The notes: generated by a model from the sequence alone, not told the origin. A DNA stretch of 64,000 nt from Beijerinckiaceae bacterium (GCA_027532775.1 JAPZTO010000002.1:806001-870000); one strand, 5' to 3'. Positions 45,268 to 54,018 are shown, counted from the stretch's first letter. A program made the numbers and translations.

Positions 45268-45647
45268 TGGCTGTAAAACTCCAATACCAGACTGGCGGTC
45301 AGATCCTTTGCGGAGCAATGCCAAGGATTTTCAGACCTCGCTCATTCAGCACCCTTAACGTCATGGCCAGCCAAGTTATTATTTAACAATATATGAATAG
45401 CCGGCCATCTAAACTATGTCACTCCACAACTGCTGGACGGAATGTCGCAGCCTGATGCCAGAGCCTTGATGCCGCTACGCATCATCACCGACAGGCTGAT
45501 GATCTCGGATCGATCTTGAAGCTGTGAATAAAGCGCGCATCGCTCGCTCCCGACGGGAGCGGCTCTCTTTCGATCGGTGCGATGATTTTCTTCCGGAAGC
45601 CCGCTCACCGCCAGAGCTGGCAGACGTGCCAGATGAAAGGCGTCAGG
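45268..45647. other. Intergenic stretch around the acquired gene
   Basis: No supported gene. The right-hand part returns to GC-rich composition. CGCTCCC-GAC-GGGAGCG (45545-45561) is a tight hairpin downstream of the B12-protein gene on the minus strand and may be a terminator. The left part (about 45340-45420) is AT-rich and may hold the promoter of the P-loop gene. Confidence 0.4.
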
Positions 45648-46529
45648 TCACGCCGGCTGCATCGGGCGGGCGGCCCCTGCGGATTGCGCCTGCCAGTTGC
45701 GGGCGGCACCAATATCGAACAGCCGTTGCGCCATGAGAACGGCAGCGGGCGCGTTGCTTGCGGTGGCGTCGGCGCCGACCTCGGCAACAATTTCGGGATG
45801 GCCCGCAAATGGCGGACCGCCGACCATGATGCCGATAGCGGGGTTGCAGGAATGCGTCCGGATCGCGCGGATTGTCGAAACCAGCTGAGGGAGGTGGCTG
45901 GTCGAGCCGACAGTCAGGCCGGCAACCGCGAACCATTCACTGGACACCATCGTCACGACCTGGTCGATCGATGCGCGATGGAGCGGGGTAACAGCCCATC
46001 CGCCAGCATGGAGGAAGGTTTCAACCATCGTGATGCCCAGCGAATGCTTCTCATCGGCGAGCGTTACCATGAACACGCTTCGCTTCCGGCTGAATTCCGG
46101 GACCGAATGGGAATGGCTGCCCAAGGCGAGCAATTGCTGCAACCGCGCCACGCCGTAGGTCACGTCGACGAAGCTGCATTCGTCATTGTCCCACATGGTT
46201 CCGAGGCAACGTGCGGCGGGCTCCAGCAGGGTGACGAACAGGTTTTCGACCGAATGACCTGCCTGCTCGAGCTTGCGGATGAAGTCCGACGAAAGCTGGA
46301 TGTTCGGATCCAGGACAAGGCGCGCCAGGTTCGCGATGTCGCTGACGGATGGGTCCCGGGCCGGATCGGGATCACGCGCAGCGGAGCGGGAATGTCGCTC
46401 GATCAGGCGCGGCACAATGTTGGAGTGAACAATCGAGGCCAACCGCTCATGCGTTGACGGCACATCGATTTCCGAAAGCAATTCTGCCGCGATGAACGGA
46501 GGCATGACCATGGACGCATCCCCACCCAT
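45648..46529 (-). CDS. Cobalamin-binding regulator, AerR/PpaA-like
   Basis: A 293-residue protein. The first half has the helical cap typical of light- or B12-sensing proteins, LEPAARCLGTMWDNDECSFVDVTYGVARLQQLL. The second half is a B12-binding Rossmann domain with EKHSLG in place of DxHxxG, then GLTVGSTSHLPQL and IGIMVGGPPFAGHPE...VGADATA. This arrangement is that of AerR/PpaA, which bind adenosylcobalamin and oppose the photosynthesis repressor CrtJ/PpsR. No DNA-binding domain is visible and no PpsR gene is in the window. The start is ambiguous among 46529, 46511 and 46505. Confidence 0.8.
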   Translation of the reverse strand: MGGDASMVMPPFIAAELLSEIDVPSTHERLASIVHSNIVPRLIERHSRSAARDPDPARDPSVSDIANLARLVLDPNIQLSSDFIRKLEQAGHSVENLFVTLLEPAARCLGTMWDNDECSFVDVTYGVARLQQLLALGSHSHSVPEFSRKRSVFMVTLADEKHSLGITMVETFLHAGGWAVTPLHRASIDQVVTMVSSEWFAVAGLTVGSTSHLPQLVSTIRAIRTHSCNPAIGIMVGGPPFAGHPEIVAEVGADATASNAPAAVLMAQRLFDIGAARNWQAQSAGAARPMQPA

Positions 46530-46704
46530 GAAGCGCCCTTGTTTGCCAAGGGTCGTCTTTTCAATGGAGCGCCGAGTTTACGACCTGTGGGCCATCAATC
46601 AAGCCGGCGCGATCAAACGCCGCAGGGTTAACGTGCCTGGTGCTTTGGCAAAGTCCCGGCGATGCGGGGGCAGAGGCATAGCCAATACGACACAGGCAAA
46701 AACG

Positions 46705-46732
46705 AAAAAAGGCCGGGCGGATGCCCGGCCTT
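46705..46732 (-). terminator. Rho-independent terminator of the cold-shock gene
   Basis: GGCCGGGC (46711-46718), loop GGAT and GCCCGGCC (46723-46730) form a perfect 8-base stem. On the minus strand the stem is followed by a run of T (from 46710 down to 46705). It lies 63 bases after the cold-shock stop. Confidence 0.85.
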
Positions 46733-46794
46733 CAAGATCGCTCGCTCCTGTTCCAGCCACCCAGCTTCCCGGGTCGCTGGCGGGAGCGAAATCG

Positions 46795-47004
46795 TTACGC
46801 AGCGGCGAGGCGGTCGGCCGCCAGCTTGCCCGAGCGATTGTCACGCATGGTTTCGAAGGCAATCTTCTGGCCTTCGTTGAGGCCCTGCATGCCGGCGCGT
46901 TCAACCGCCGAAATATGGACGAACACGTCAGCGCCGCCATCATCCGGCTGGATGAAGCCGAAACCCTTGGTGGCATTGAACCATTTCACTGTGCCGGTGG
47001 TCAT
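46795..47004 (-). CDS. Cold-shock protein, CspA family
   Basis: A 69-residue single cold-shock domain. The RNP1 motif KGFGFIQ and RNP2 motif VFVHIS are intact, and the start [16 protein letters not shown] is canonical. It binds single-stranded nucleic acid and melts RNA structure. AAGGAGGG precedes the ATG at 47004. The leader upstream carries a CACAC-GACT-GTGTG hairpin (47039-47052), in keeping with the structured leaders of cold-shock mRNAs, and a strong terminator follows. Confidence 0.95.
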   Translation of the reverse strand: MTTGTVKWFNATKGFGFIQPDDGGADVFVHISAVERAGMQGLNEGQKIAFETMRDNRSGKLAADRLAAA

Positions 47005-47364
47005 GAGAAACCCTCCTTTTTGGCAATAGAATTCCGCGCACACGACTGTGTGTCGGGGTAGCGATTTTCGAAAGGGAGGAGTTCGTTGGAAGCGCGCCGA
47101 AGCGGCAGAAAACAAAGACCGGCCGAGCAAATATCGATATTCGTGCCTACAGAGTTTTTCTGGTCATGGCAAGCGATTTAACATTTACGAGGGAGATAAT
47201 CTATTTTCTGCCCGGTGTCGAAAATTTACCTGTGCCGGATTCCGGGGATCGAAAATTTCCGAAATGCTTTTTTCCTGCGGTGAACCGCACGCTTAATGGA
47301 ATGGCTCCCGGCTAGCCGGAGGCCAGATCGACAACAGGCCAAAAGCCCGGCACGCGCCCCCGAT
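47005..47364. other. Cold-shock leader and promoter region
   Basis: No supported gene. The left 130-200 bases are probably the long untranslated leader and promoter of the cold-shock gene, read leftwards. The right part is AT-rich with a direct repeat CGAAAATTT (near 47220 and 47252) and a GCGGT-GA-ACCGC hairpin near 47280. A plus-strand frame of 82 codons here has no family signal. Confidence 0.5.
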
Positions 47365-47694
47365 TCAGCCTGTCCAGTTGCGGCGATGCCCCGTCCACCA
47401 GCCGACATCACTGCCGAGCCGGATGCCGAAGATCACAAAGATCGCCACAACGGCCATGATGACGAGCAGCGTCGCATAGCCGCTCTTTGCCGGATCGTCC
47501 TTGAATTGGAAGAAGAGCCCCACCGCCGAAATCGACATGCCGATATCGAGGAAGATCTCGAGGTTGCGGACCATCGCCGGCGGCCATTCGTCAGCCCGCA
47601 CGGTATAGCGCCAGACGGCCTGGATGACGAGGTAAACGCTCACCACTACAAAAAGGATCCAGTTGCTGCGTGGGCTTGGCTTTCTGTCGGCCAT
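47365..47694 (-). CDS. Small membrane protein with three helices
   Basis: A 109-residue protein with three predicted membrane segments (about residues 12-30, 46-63 and 73-90), a basic N-terminus and a C-terminal WWTGHRRNWTG. It has no enzymatic motif and no recognised family. Its upstream region is shared with the divergent exported protein at 47835. Confidence 0.6.
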   Translation of the reverse strand: MADRKPSPRSNWILFVVVSVYLVIQAVWRYTVRADEWPPAMVRNLEIFLDIGMSISAVGLFFQFKDDPAKSGYATLLVIMAVVAIFVIFGIRLGSDVGWWTGHRRNWTG

Positions 47695-47834
47695 GAAGGT
47701 TCTCCCGGCATTTGCCTCGATCCATCATCGCGACTTTTCCTCGCGCCCGGCAAAGATCAGTCCGGGCAGCCCGGTCGATTGACGGTATCCAGACTGCACT
47801 TTACACCTTCACAATCGAAACGACGAGGTGGTCC

Positions 47835-48440
47835 ATGCGCCTTCCCATCGTCTTGACAGGCGTTTTGCTGAGCATTGCAACCCCGGCTCATGCAGTAACG
47901 GGCGTTCTTGGCCGCGAGCCCGACGCGAGGGCCTGCTTCGAACGAGTCTATGACGCTGCGCATCTTGCCAGGAACCCCAGCCAGACCGTCACGCGGATCC
48001 GCGTGTCGGTGAGCCGCGAACCGATTCCGGAAAGCACCGTTACAACGCCGCGCGATTACCTCCGCATCGAGCTGACGCGGCGTGGAGACCCGGAGATCCG
48101 GCGCGCGATCGGGTTCAGCGAGCATCCTTTCGGCGGCGAGCGCGTCAATTCACGCGGGCAGGTCACCAATCTCGGCACACCGGGCGCCCGCGCCCTGCTG
48201 ACGGGCGAGAACCACATGGATGCCGAGGAAGGCAATGATGGCGGCGCAGTGGACATCCGGCCGGAGCCCGGTGGGCTTTTCGTGCGGGTATCCTCCCCGC
48301 TGCGCCTCCGTACGGGTGAGAAGGTGAGCGTCGACAAGGGGCGGGAATTCAGGCTGGCGGCCAGTGACCGCACATTCCGCCTGCGCGCCCTCCCCGCTTC
48401 GGCATGCGAGGATTTGCGCCGCGCGATCCGCGACGAGTAG
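47835..48440 (+). CDS. Exported protein of unknown function
   Basis: A 201-residue protein with a signal peptide cleaved near TPAHAVT. The mature part has one early Cys (ARACFERVYDAAHLA) and one late Cys (SACEDLRR), which could pair. The composition is charged and globular. A ribosome site (cgaggtgg) supports the ATG at 47835; the frame extends upstream to 47712 without support. The small membrane gene follows after eight bases. Confidence 0.65.
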   Translation: MRLPIVLTGVLLSIATPAHAVTGVLGREPDARACFERVYDAAHLARNPSQTVTRIRVSVSREPIPESTVTTPRDYLRIELTRRGDPEIRRAIGFSEHPFGGERVNSRGQVTNLGTPGARALLTGENHMDAEEGNDGGAVDIRPEPGGLFVRVSSPLRLRTGEKVSVDKGREFRLAASDRTFRLRALPASACEDLRRAIRDE

Positions 48441-48448
48441 GGGGCAGG

Positions 48449-48679
48449 ATGAAATGGCTTTTGCTCGCAGTCGGCCTGTTCCTGTTCTTCAACGGAACAA
48501 TGGCGCGCACAGTCAGCTATGCCAGCCCGCCCCGACATTGCTGGATCATGGATTATGTCCATCTCAATGGCTGCTTTGCCAGCCCGGCCGGACCCCAGAT
48601 CATTGTCTGGGGGACAACACTGCTCGGCGCAGCATTGATCGCCGGATGCCTCCTCGCCAGTCGACGCCGGAGGAGCTAG
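48449..48679 (+). CDS. Small membrane protein
   Basis: A 76-residue protein with an N-terminal hydrophobic segment, a short exposed loop with two Cys (HCWIMDY and NGCFAS) and a second helix (IIVWGTTLLGAALIAGCLLA) followed by an Arg-rich end. GGGGCAGG precedes the ATG at 48449. It is probably co-transcribed with the exported protein upstream. No family recognised. Confidence 0.55.
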   Translation: MKWLLLAVGLFLFFNGTMARTVSYASPPRHCWIMDYVHLNGCFASPAGPQIIVWGTTLLGAALIAGCLLASRRRRS

Positions 48680-48719
48680 GACGTATACTCATAAATCGGA
48701 GCGTCAAAACGCGCCCGGT

Positions 48720-49079
48720 CTAAGAGGATAGAGCCTCGTCGCGGTCTTTTGCCTCGCGGCCAAGCTCGATCGGTTCGCCATGCGGGGTTGCCCGCGCGGC
48801 GCGGTCCCATGCCTCGCGCCGGTCGTCGAGCTCGACCCAGGAAGCGACACCCTTCTCGGCCACGAGCGTTTCCAATGTTGCGAGCCAATGCTCGTAATAG
48901 CGCGAGCCATCATCCGAAGGGCCGGCACTGGCAATGGTCGCGCCAAGACGGGTGGCCCACTCGTCCCAGGTGAAGGCACCGCGCTCGTGGAGCGCCAGCG
49001 TCATGGCAAAGGCATGGGCTTGCCAGGGCGCGGAAAAGACCGGTTCGTCCTCAGGCGGAAACGACAGGGCGGTGGTCAT
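48720..49079 (-). CDS. Nitrile hydratase accessory protein
   Basis: A 119-residue protein related to the N-terminal part of the nitrile hydratase beta subunit: PVFSAPWQAHAFAMTLALHERGAFTWDEWA and SRYYEHWLATLETLVAEKGV. Such proteins (P14K/NthE type) help insert cobalt into the alpha subunit and assist cysteine oxidation. It overlaps the beta-subunit stop by ATGA and is the last gene of the operon. Confidence 0.88.
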   Translation of the reverse strand: MTTALSFPPEDEPVFSAPWQAHAFAMTLALHERGAFTWDEWATRLGATIASAGPSDDGSRYYEHWLATLETLVAEKGVASWVELDDRREAWDRAARATPHGEPIELGREAKDRDEALSS

Positions 49080-49735
49080 GGCGCGGCCTCAAGATAGCTC
49101 TCCCAGCAATTCAGCGAGACGGTGGCGGCAGAGGTTGTCTCCCCCCAGAGCTCACTGGCCTCGAAAGTGACCGTATACAGATGCATGGCGCCATCCTCGC
49201 CGCCATGGGCGCGGATATCCGGGAAGACATGCGCGCCATGGTGATCGGTCACGGTGCCGATCCGCCCGCGTGCGTAACGCGGCAGCCGCGTGTGCCCCGA
49301 AGGATTGGCGAGACTGGTCATCACCCGGTCTCCGGGAGCGAAACGGGGCGCGGCAGCGACGGGCCTGTCCGCGGGGGCACCACGGAGCAGGACCGGCGCA
49401 ACATCATCTGCCGCGAGTTTGCGCGGCAGGCGAATTCCGGGTTGAGAAAGCTGCCCGGAACGCGCCTCGTCCGGTGAGGCGAGGCCCTTTTCGACCAGAA
49501 GGCGCTCGAGCCCCGCGAGCCAGATCTCGTAGTAGCTCAGCGAGAGATATTCACCCGGCGGGCGGTCTTCCCGCGCGAAACGGGACATGTCTATATTCCA
49601 GGCGCCGGTCGCCCCCATGGCGACGCTCATCGCGAGGACACGCTTTTCCCAGTCGCCATGAAAGACCGGCTCGTCACGTTCCGGGTTCACCGCCCCGAAG
49701 CCGGCCATGCCGCCAAGATCATGCACGCCATTCAT
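49076..49735 (-). CDS. nthB: Nitrile hydratase beta subunit
   Basis: A 219-residue subunit starting with the family hallmark [14 protein letters not shown]. The N-terminal helical domain contains [17 protein letters not shown], and the C-terminal SH3-like barrel contains [20 protein letters not shown] and HGAHVFPD. Together with alpha it hydrates nitriles to amides in the cytoplasm. It overlaps both neighbours by four bases (ATGA), so all three subunits are translationally coupled. Confidence 0.93.
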   Translation of the reverse strand: MNGVHDLGGMAGFGAVNPERDEPVFHGDWEKRVLAMSVAMGATGAWNIDMSRFAREDRPPGEYLSLSYYEIWLAGLERLLVEKGLASPDEARSGQLSQPGIRLPRKLAADDVAPVLLRGAPADRPVAAAPRFAPGDRVMTSLANPSGHTRLPRYARGRIGTVTDHHGAHVFPDIRAHGGEDGAMHLYTVTFEASELWGETTSAATVSLNCWESYLEAAP

Positions 49736-50403
49736 GAGCGGGGCCCCGGCGGGAGCGGCAGGCCGGTACCGATCATGCTGTCCCGCGTGACCAGTCCGGC
49801 GAGTTGCTCCTCGCTCCAGCCGTCCGTGCCTTCAGGTCGCATCGGCAGCACGATGTAGCGGAGTTCGGAGTTGGAATCCCAGACATGGATCCGCGTGGCT
49901 TCCGGCAGGCTCAATCCGAAATCCGAGAGGACGCCGCGCGGATCGATCACCGCCCGCGAGCGATAGGGTGCCGACTTGTACCAGACGGGTGGCAGGCCGA
50001 GGACCGGCCAAGGGTAGCACGAGCACAAGGTGCAGACGATCATGTGATGGTCGTCCGGCGTGTTCGCCTTCACGATCATATGCTCGCCGCCCCGACCGGA
50101 ATAGCCGAGTTCGGCAATCGCCGCCGTGCCATCGGCCAGAAGGCGCGCTCGATAATCCGGATCTGACCAGGCTTTCGCGACAACACGCGCGCCGTTGCGG
50201 GGGCCGACGCGGGTTTCGTAGGTTTCAACGATGGCATCGAGCGCGGAGGGATCGACATAGCCTTTCTCGACGAGCAGCGATTCCAGCGCCCGGACCCGCA
50301 GTTCCAGCGGTGTCAGTTCCGAGCCATGCTCGTGGTGATGATGGTGATGATGGTGATGATGGTGGTGGTCATCATCGTGATCGTGGTCATGCTCTCCGGA
50401 CAT
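49732..50403 (-). CDS. nthA: Nitrile hydratase alpha subunit, cobalt type, with His-rich N-terminus
   Basis: A 223-residue catalytic subunit. The metal-claw motif is CTLCSC at residues 124-129; Thr after the first Cys marks the cobalt type (the iron type has Ser). Two of the cysteines are normally oxidised and bind Co3+ with backbone amides. Residues 5-26 are an Asp/His tract with 12 consecutive His (13-24), ahead of the normal [19 protein letters not shown] start of the domain. A further His pair, DDHH, precedes the metal motif. The tract may bind cobalt for delivery. It is the first gene of the operon. Confidence 0.93.
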   Translation of the reverse strand: MSGEHDHDHDDDHHHHHHHHHHHHEHGSELTPLELRVRALESLLVEKGYVDPSALDAIVETYETRVGPRNGARVVAKAWSDPDYRARLLADGTAAIAELGYSGRGGEHMIVKANTPDDHHMIVCTLCSCYPWPVLGLPPVWYKSAPYRSRAVIDPRGVLSDFGLSLPEATRIHVWDSNSELRYIVLPMRPEGTDGWSEEQLAGLVTRDSMIGTGLPLPPGPRS

Positions 50404-50579
50404 GCGTGGTCGTCCCTCGTCTGCGTCCGCACCCAATACCCCAAACCTAGCCCGCCATGGCGGCGAAAGCCAAGGGGCCGCGTGCAAGGCTGGGCGGCCG
50501 GCGGGAGATCGGCTGTCGCAGGGATTCACGGCCAGGCTGCCCTTGCGCCCGACCCAATCTGGCATCCCGCGCAATCATT

Positions 50580-50810
50580 TCACTCTTGGTCCAATCCATA
50601 CCACATGTGCAATATTGCCATCAAAAAAGGGAGCAATAGTGCCAAAATTAGAGTTGCAGGAATTGCATTGTAGAAAATGTATTCCTTAAGCGGCTTCTCT
50701 TCCAAAAAGATGTATCTGACAGCCCCGTAAACAATGCCGGTTGCAGGAACCCACCAAAGACTTATGATAAATTTGACATATAAATGCAAAAATTGAGAAA
50801 TTCTGTTCAT
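50580..50810 (-). CDS. Small AT-rich membrane protein
   Basis: A 76-residue protein with two predicted helices (about 10-30 and 47-68) and an acidic loop EEKPLKEYIF. The DNA is more AT-rich than its neighbours, suggesting acquisition. The ribosome site is weak (ggattaagaa). It is upstream of the nitrile hydratase operon on the same strand but 176 bases away, and no link is shown. No family recognised. Confidence 0.45.
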   Translation of the reverse strand: MNRISQFLHLYVKFIISLWWVPATGIVYGAVRYIFLEEKPLKEYIFYNAIPATLILALLLPFLMAILHMWYGLDQE

Positions 50811-51136
50811 TTCTTAATCCGCTGACACTATTGCTCGGTTAGAAAATTTCGGCGAGTCCCCGGTGAGGGTATGAAACAAGCAGAGCACCGAAAGCGTCGC
50901 AGGCAAACAATCCAAAAGAGTGTCAGACGACGATCCATGTCAGCATGAAGCGGATTGTGCAGAAGCAACACCCCCCTGCAAGAGCAGTTGCGACACTCCC
51001 GTCTCGGTCCACACCCCTCAGAGCATGTGCCGCCTATCGCGCAGATCTACATACCGGCTGCCTCTCCGGCACCATGAATGGCTGAAAAAGCGGCAATTCG
51101 CGCCAAACGCCGGAGGACAGGCAGGGAAACCGGTAG
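50811..51136. other. Intergenic stretch, nothing supported
   Basis: Between the small AT-rich gene and the gamma-glutamyltransferase-like gene. An 85-codon plus-strand frame here lacks a family signal. No tRNA, terminal inverted repeat or transposase fragment could be recognised. Composition shifts from AT-rich on the left to mixed on the right, so it may be an acquired-DNA border. Confidence 0.4.
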
Positions 51137-52726
51137 TTAGAACCCCGATGCTGCGCCATCGCTGCGTGGATCGGTAGCGCCTTCCAGCACGCCATCCGGG
51201 TGGCGGACAATCGCTCCGGCATGGCCCATCGTGCTGGTGAAGGGCTCCAGCAACTCGATATCATGGCCGGCAGCGCGGAGCTGCGCCACGAGATCCGGGT
51301 CGAACCGGCTCTCCAGTTTCAGCGTCACCGAATTCTCGCCCCAGGTCTTGCCGAGCAGCCAGCGCGGTGCGGTGATCGCGGCCTGCAGGCCCTGGCCGAA
51401 CATGGCATAACGCGAGAACAGGGCGCTCTGCGTCTGGGGCTGACCCTCGCCACCCATTGTCCCATAGACCATGAGCCGGCCGTCATCGAAGCGCGCCATG
51501 GCCGGGTTGAGCGTGTGGAAAGGCTTCCGCCCCGGGCCGATCCGGCGCGGACCATCGCCTTTCAGCAGGAAGCTCGCGCCGCGATTCTGCCAGACGAAGC
51601 CGGTCTGCGGCATCACGCAGCCCGAGCCGAATTCGAAATAGATGCTCTGGATGAAGCTGGCAGCGTTGCCCTCGCCGTCGATGGCGCCCAGCCAGACTGT
51701 ATCGCCGGCTTCCGACGGGCGCGGCCAGCCGAGGGCGCGCTGCCGGTCGATACGTGCGGCCAGCGCATCGAGGCGGTCCGCCTGCAGCCAGAGGGCTGGG
51801 TCTTCCGCCATCGATCCGGGATCGCCGATAATCCGGTCCCGCACGAGGAAGGCCTGCTTCGTCGCCTCGACAAGGCCGTGGATATGGTCGAAGCCCTCGG
51901 CCTCCTTCACGCCCAGCCGGTCGAAAAGGGCGAGGATCATCAGCGAGGCAAGGCCTTGCGTCGGCGGCGGAAAATTGAATAGCGACGCCCCCTTGACCGG
52001 CACGGAAAGGGCAACGCGGCGGCTCGCCCGGTGGCGGGCGAGATCTTCCGCCGAGACCGGCGAACCCACGGCGGCAAGATCGGCCGCGATATCGCGCGCC
52101 AGGGCGCCCCGATAGAAGCTGTCCGGACCTTCGGCTCCGATCCGCTTCAGCGTTGCCGCCAGCGCCGGAAAGGCCATCAGGCTGCCCTCGCGCGGGGGCG
52201 CGCCACCCGGCATGAAGGTGCTGGCGAAGCCGGGCGATGCCATGAGTTCGGGCGCCTTGGCGGCAGTGAGTTCCTGCTGGCTGCGCGTCACGGCAAAGCC
52301 ATGTTCGGCGTGCCAGGCGGCCTCTTCCACCAGCCGGCTCATCGGCAGCGTACCGCCCCATTCGCTGGAGATGGCATGCGCCTCGCCCCAGCCGGAAATT
52401 GTGCCGGCCACGGTATTGGCCGCCATCGGGCCTCGCCAAGGCACCGCATCGAAGCCGCTTGCAGCATAGAGTTCGGGCGTTGCCGCCGCTGCTGCACCGC
52501 CACAGGCATCGATGGCCACCGGCGCCTGGCCCGGCTGCGCGACGAGCCAGAACCCGTCACCACCAATCGCGGTCATATGCGGATAGACCACCGCCAGGGT
52601 GGCCGCCATGGCGATCGTCGCCTCGATCGCGTTGCCGCCCTCGCGTAAGACGCGCAATCCGGCTTCCGAGGCGAGATGATGCGGGGAGGTAACCATTCCC
52701 CGGCGGGCACGTGGCGTATTCAGCAT
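51137..52726 (-). CDS. Gamma-glutamyltransferase family protein
   Basis: A 529-residue Ntn-hydrolase. The N-terminal part has ASEAGLRVLREGGNAIEATIAMAATLAVVYPHMTAIGGDGFWL-type features split here as the family start. The autocatalytic and nucleophilic Thr is Thr343 in GDTVWLGAIDGEG, and MVYGTMGGEGQPQ is the Gly-rich end motif. There is no evident signal peptide, unlike E. coli Ggt, so it is probably cytoplasmic. It would transfer or hydrolyse gamma-glutamyl groups, or act as a cephalosporin-acylase-like enzyme. It is divergent from the TRAP transporter. Confidence 0.88.
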   Translation of the reverse strand: MLNTPRARRGMVTSPHHLASEAGLRVLREGGNAIEATIAMAATLAVVYPHMTAIGGDGFWLVAQPGQAPVAIDACGGAAAAATPELYAASGFDAVPWRGPMAANTVAGTISGWGEAHAISSEWGGTLPMSRLVEEAAWHAEHGFAVTRSQQELTAAKAPELMASPGFASTFMPGGAPPREGSLMAFPALAATLKRIGAEGPDSFYRGALARDIAADLAAVGSPVSAEDLARHRASRRVALSVPVKGASLFNFPPPTQGLASLMILALFDRLGVKEAEGFDHIHGLVEATKQAFLVRDRIIGDPGSMAEDPALWLQADRLDALAARIDRQRALGWPRPSEAGDTVWLGAIDGEGNAASFIQSIYFEFGSGCVMPQTGFVWQNRGASFLLKGDGPRRIGPGRKPFHTLNPAMARFDDGRLMVYGTMGGEGQPQTQSALFSRYAMFGQGLQAAITAPRWLLGKTWGENSVTLKLESRFDPDLVAQLRAAGHDIELLEPFTSTMGHAGAIVRHPDGVLEGATDPRSDGAASGF

Positions 52727-52843
52727 GGAATTCCCCTGTCAGCCCGAAAGCCAAGCATAATCCACGCCAACTAGACGCGACATGGGGCTCCGGCGATGGC
52801 CGGCAAGGGCAAGAAATCCGTTCCTTTTTGAAAAGAAAGACAG

Positions 52844-52859
52844 ATGCCAGACATGGCAT
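52844..52859. promoter_or_regulatory. Palindrome in the divergent GGT/TRAP promoter region
   Basis: ATGCCA-GACA-TGGCAT is a perfect 16-base palindrome 58 bases before the TRAP binding-protein start. A second hairpin CCCGCC-GCG-GGCGGG (52884-52898) lies just before the ribosome site. A regulator gene is not present nearby, so the first is a candidate operator only. Confidence 0.4.
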
Positions 52860-52917
52860 GGGCGTTGCTGCCCTTTGGCAGGTCCCGCCGCGGGCGGGTC
52901 AGCATGGAGGCACCACA

Positions 52918-54018
52918 ATGAAGCGTCGTTCGTTTCTCAAGGCCGGTCTTCTGGGCGCAACCGGCGGCACGCTTGCCGCCCCGGCCCTCGTCTCCGCCCA
53001 GCAGCGGACTTTCTCCTGGAAGATGACCAATGCCTACGGGCCCGGTTCGCCCTTCTATGTCACGGGCCCGGGCAGCCCCACCGATTTCTGCGACATGGTC
53101 AAGAAGATGTCCGGCGGCCGTCTCCAGATCCAGCATTTTGCCGCCGGGGAGCTGATTCCGGCGCTCGAGGGCTTCGATGCCGTCTCGAAGGGCATTGTCG
53201 AGATGAATGCTGCAAACAGCTATTTCTGGTCCGGCAAGACCTTTGCCGCCCAGTTCTTCACCGCCGTGCCGTTCGGGCTGAATTTCCAGGGCATGAATGC
53301 CTGGCTGTATCACGGCGGTGGCATGAAGCTGTGGGAAGAGGTCTATGCGCCCTTCAACCTGGTGCCGATGCCGATGGGCAATACCGGCGTGCAGATGACC
53401 GGCTGGTTCCGCAAGCCGATCGAGAAGGTCGAGGATTTCAAGGGCCTCAAGATGCGCATTCCCGGCCTTGCGGGGAAGGTGTTCTCCGAACTTGGCGTCG
53501 ACGTGAAGCTGCTGCCCGGCGGCGAAATCTTCCCCGCACTTGAGCGCGGCGTCATCGATGCAGCTGAATTCGTCGGCCCGTTCCAGGACCGCCGGCTCGG
53601 CCTGCACAAGGCGGCGAAATATTACTACACCACCGGCTGGCACGAAACCGCCACCGTCACCGAGCTGATCATCAACAAGGCGGCCTGGAATTCGCTGCCG
53701 GACGACCTGAAGGAGATCGTCAAGGCCGCCGCGGCAGCCTGCAACACGATCAGCCATACCTGGTGCGAGGCGACCAATGCCGAGGCGCTCGATGATCTGG
53801 TGAAGAACCACGGTGTCATCGCCCGGCCCCTGCCGGAAGCGGTGGTGAAGACGCTGAAGGATGTCACCGTCAAGGTGCTCGAGGAAGCCAATGCCAAGGA
53901 CCCGCTGGTGAAGAAGGTCCATGACAGCTTCATGGCCTTCAAGGCCAACCACGACAAATGGGCCGGGGTTTCCGAGGCGGTCTATCAGGGCCAGATCCGC
54001 GGGCCGCTCAAGGCATGA
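52918..54018 (+). CDS. TRAP transporter substrate-binding protein, DctP/TakP type
   Basis: A 366-residue exported protein with a twin-arginine signal (MKRRSFLKAG, cleavage near LVSAQQ). The body has IPALEGFDAVSKGIVEM, NTGVQMTGWFRKPI, GLKMRIPGLAGKVFSELG and YYTTGWHETATVTELIINKAAW, which place it in the TakP-like branch that binds alpha-keto acids. Tat export implies folding in the cytoplasm. GGAGG lies before the ATG. The stop overlaps the small permease by ATGA. Confidence 0.9.
   Translation: MKRRSFLKAGLLGATGGTLAAPALVSAQQRTFSWKMTNAYGPGSPFYVTGPGSPTDFCDMVKKMSGGRLQIQHFAAGELIPALEGFDAVSKGIVEMNAANSYFWSGKTFAAQFFTAVPFGLNFQGMNAWLYHGGGMKLWEEVYAPFNLVPMPMGNTGVQMTGWFRKPIEKVEDFKGLKMRIPGLAGKVFSELGVDVKLLPGGEIFPALERGVIDAAEFVGPFQDRRLGLHKAAKYYYTTGWHETATVTELIINKAAWNSLPDDLKEIVKAAAAACNTISHTWCEATNAEALDDLVKNHGVIARPLPEAVVKTLKDVTVKVLEEANAKDPLVKKVHDSFMAFKANHDKWAGVSEAVYQGQIRGPLKA

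Noticed and set aside
47048-47296. An 82-codon plus-strand frame
   Set aside because: It lies in the leader and promoter region of the cold-shock gene and has no recognisable features.
50338-50373. Microsatellite-like trinucleotide tract on the plus strand
   Set aside because: It encodes the His12 tract, and mixed CAC/CAT use argues against a simple slippage repeat.
50404-50579. Possible cobalamin riboswitch before the cobalt nitrile hydratase
   Set aside because: Only a short stretch around GTGAATCC resembles the core; the B12 box and the other conserved helices cannot be placed.
50920-51177. An 85-codon plus-strand frame that might be a transposase remnant
   Set aside because: No transposase motif, no terminal repeats and no target duplication could be found.
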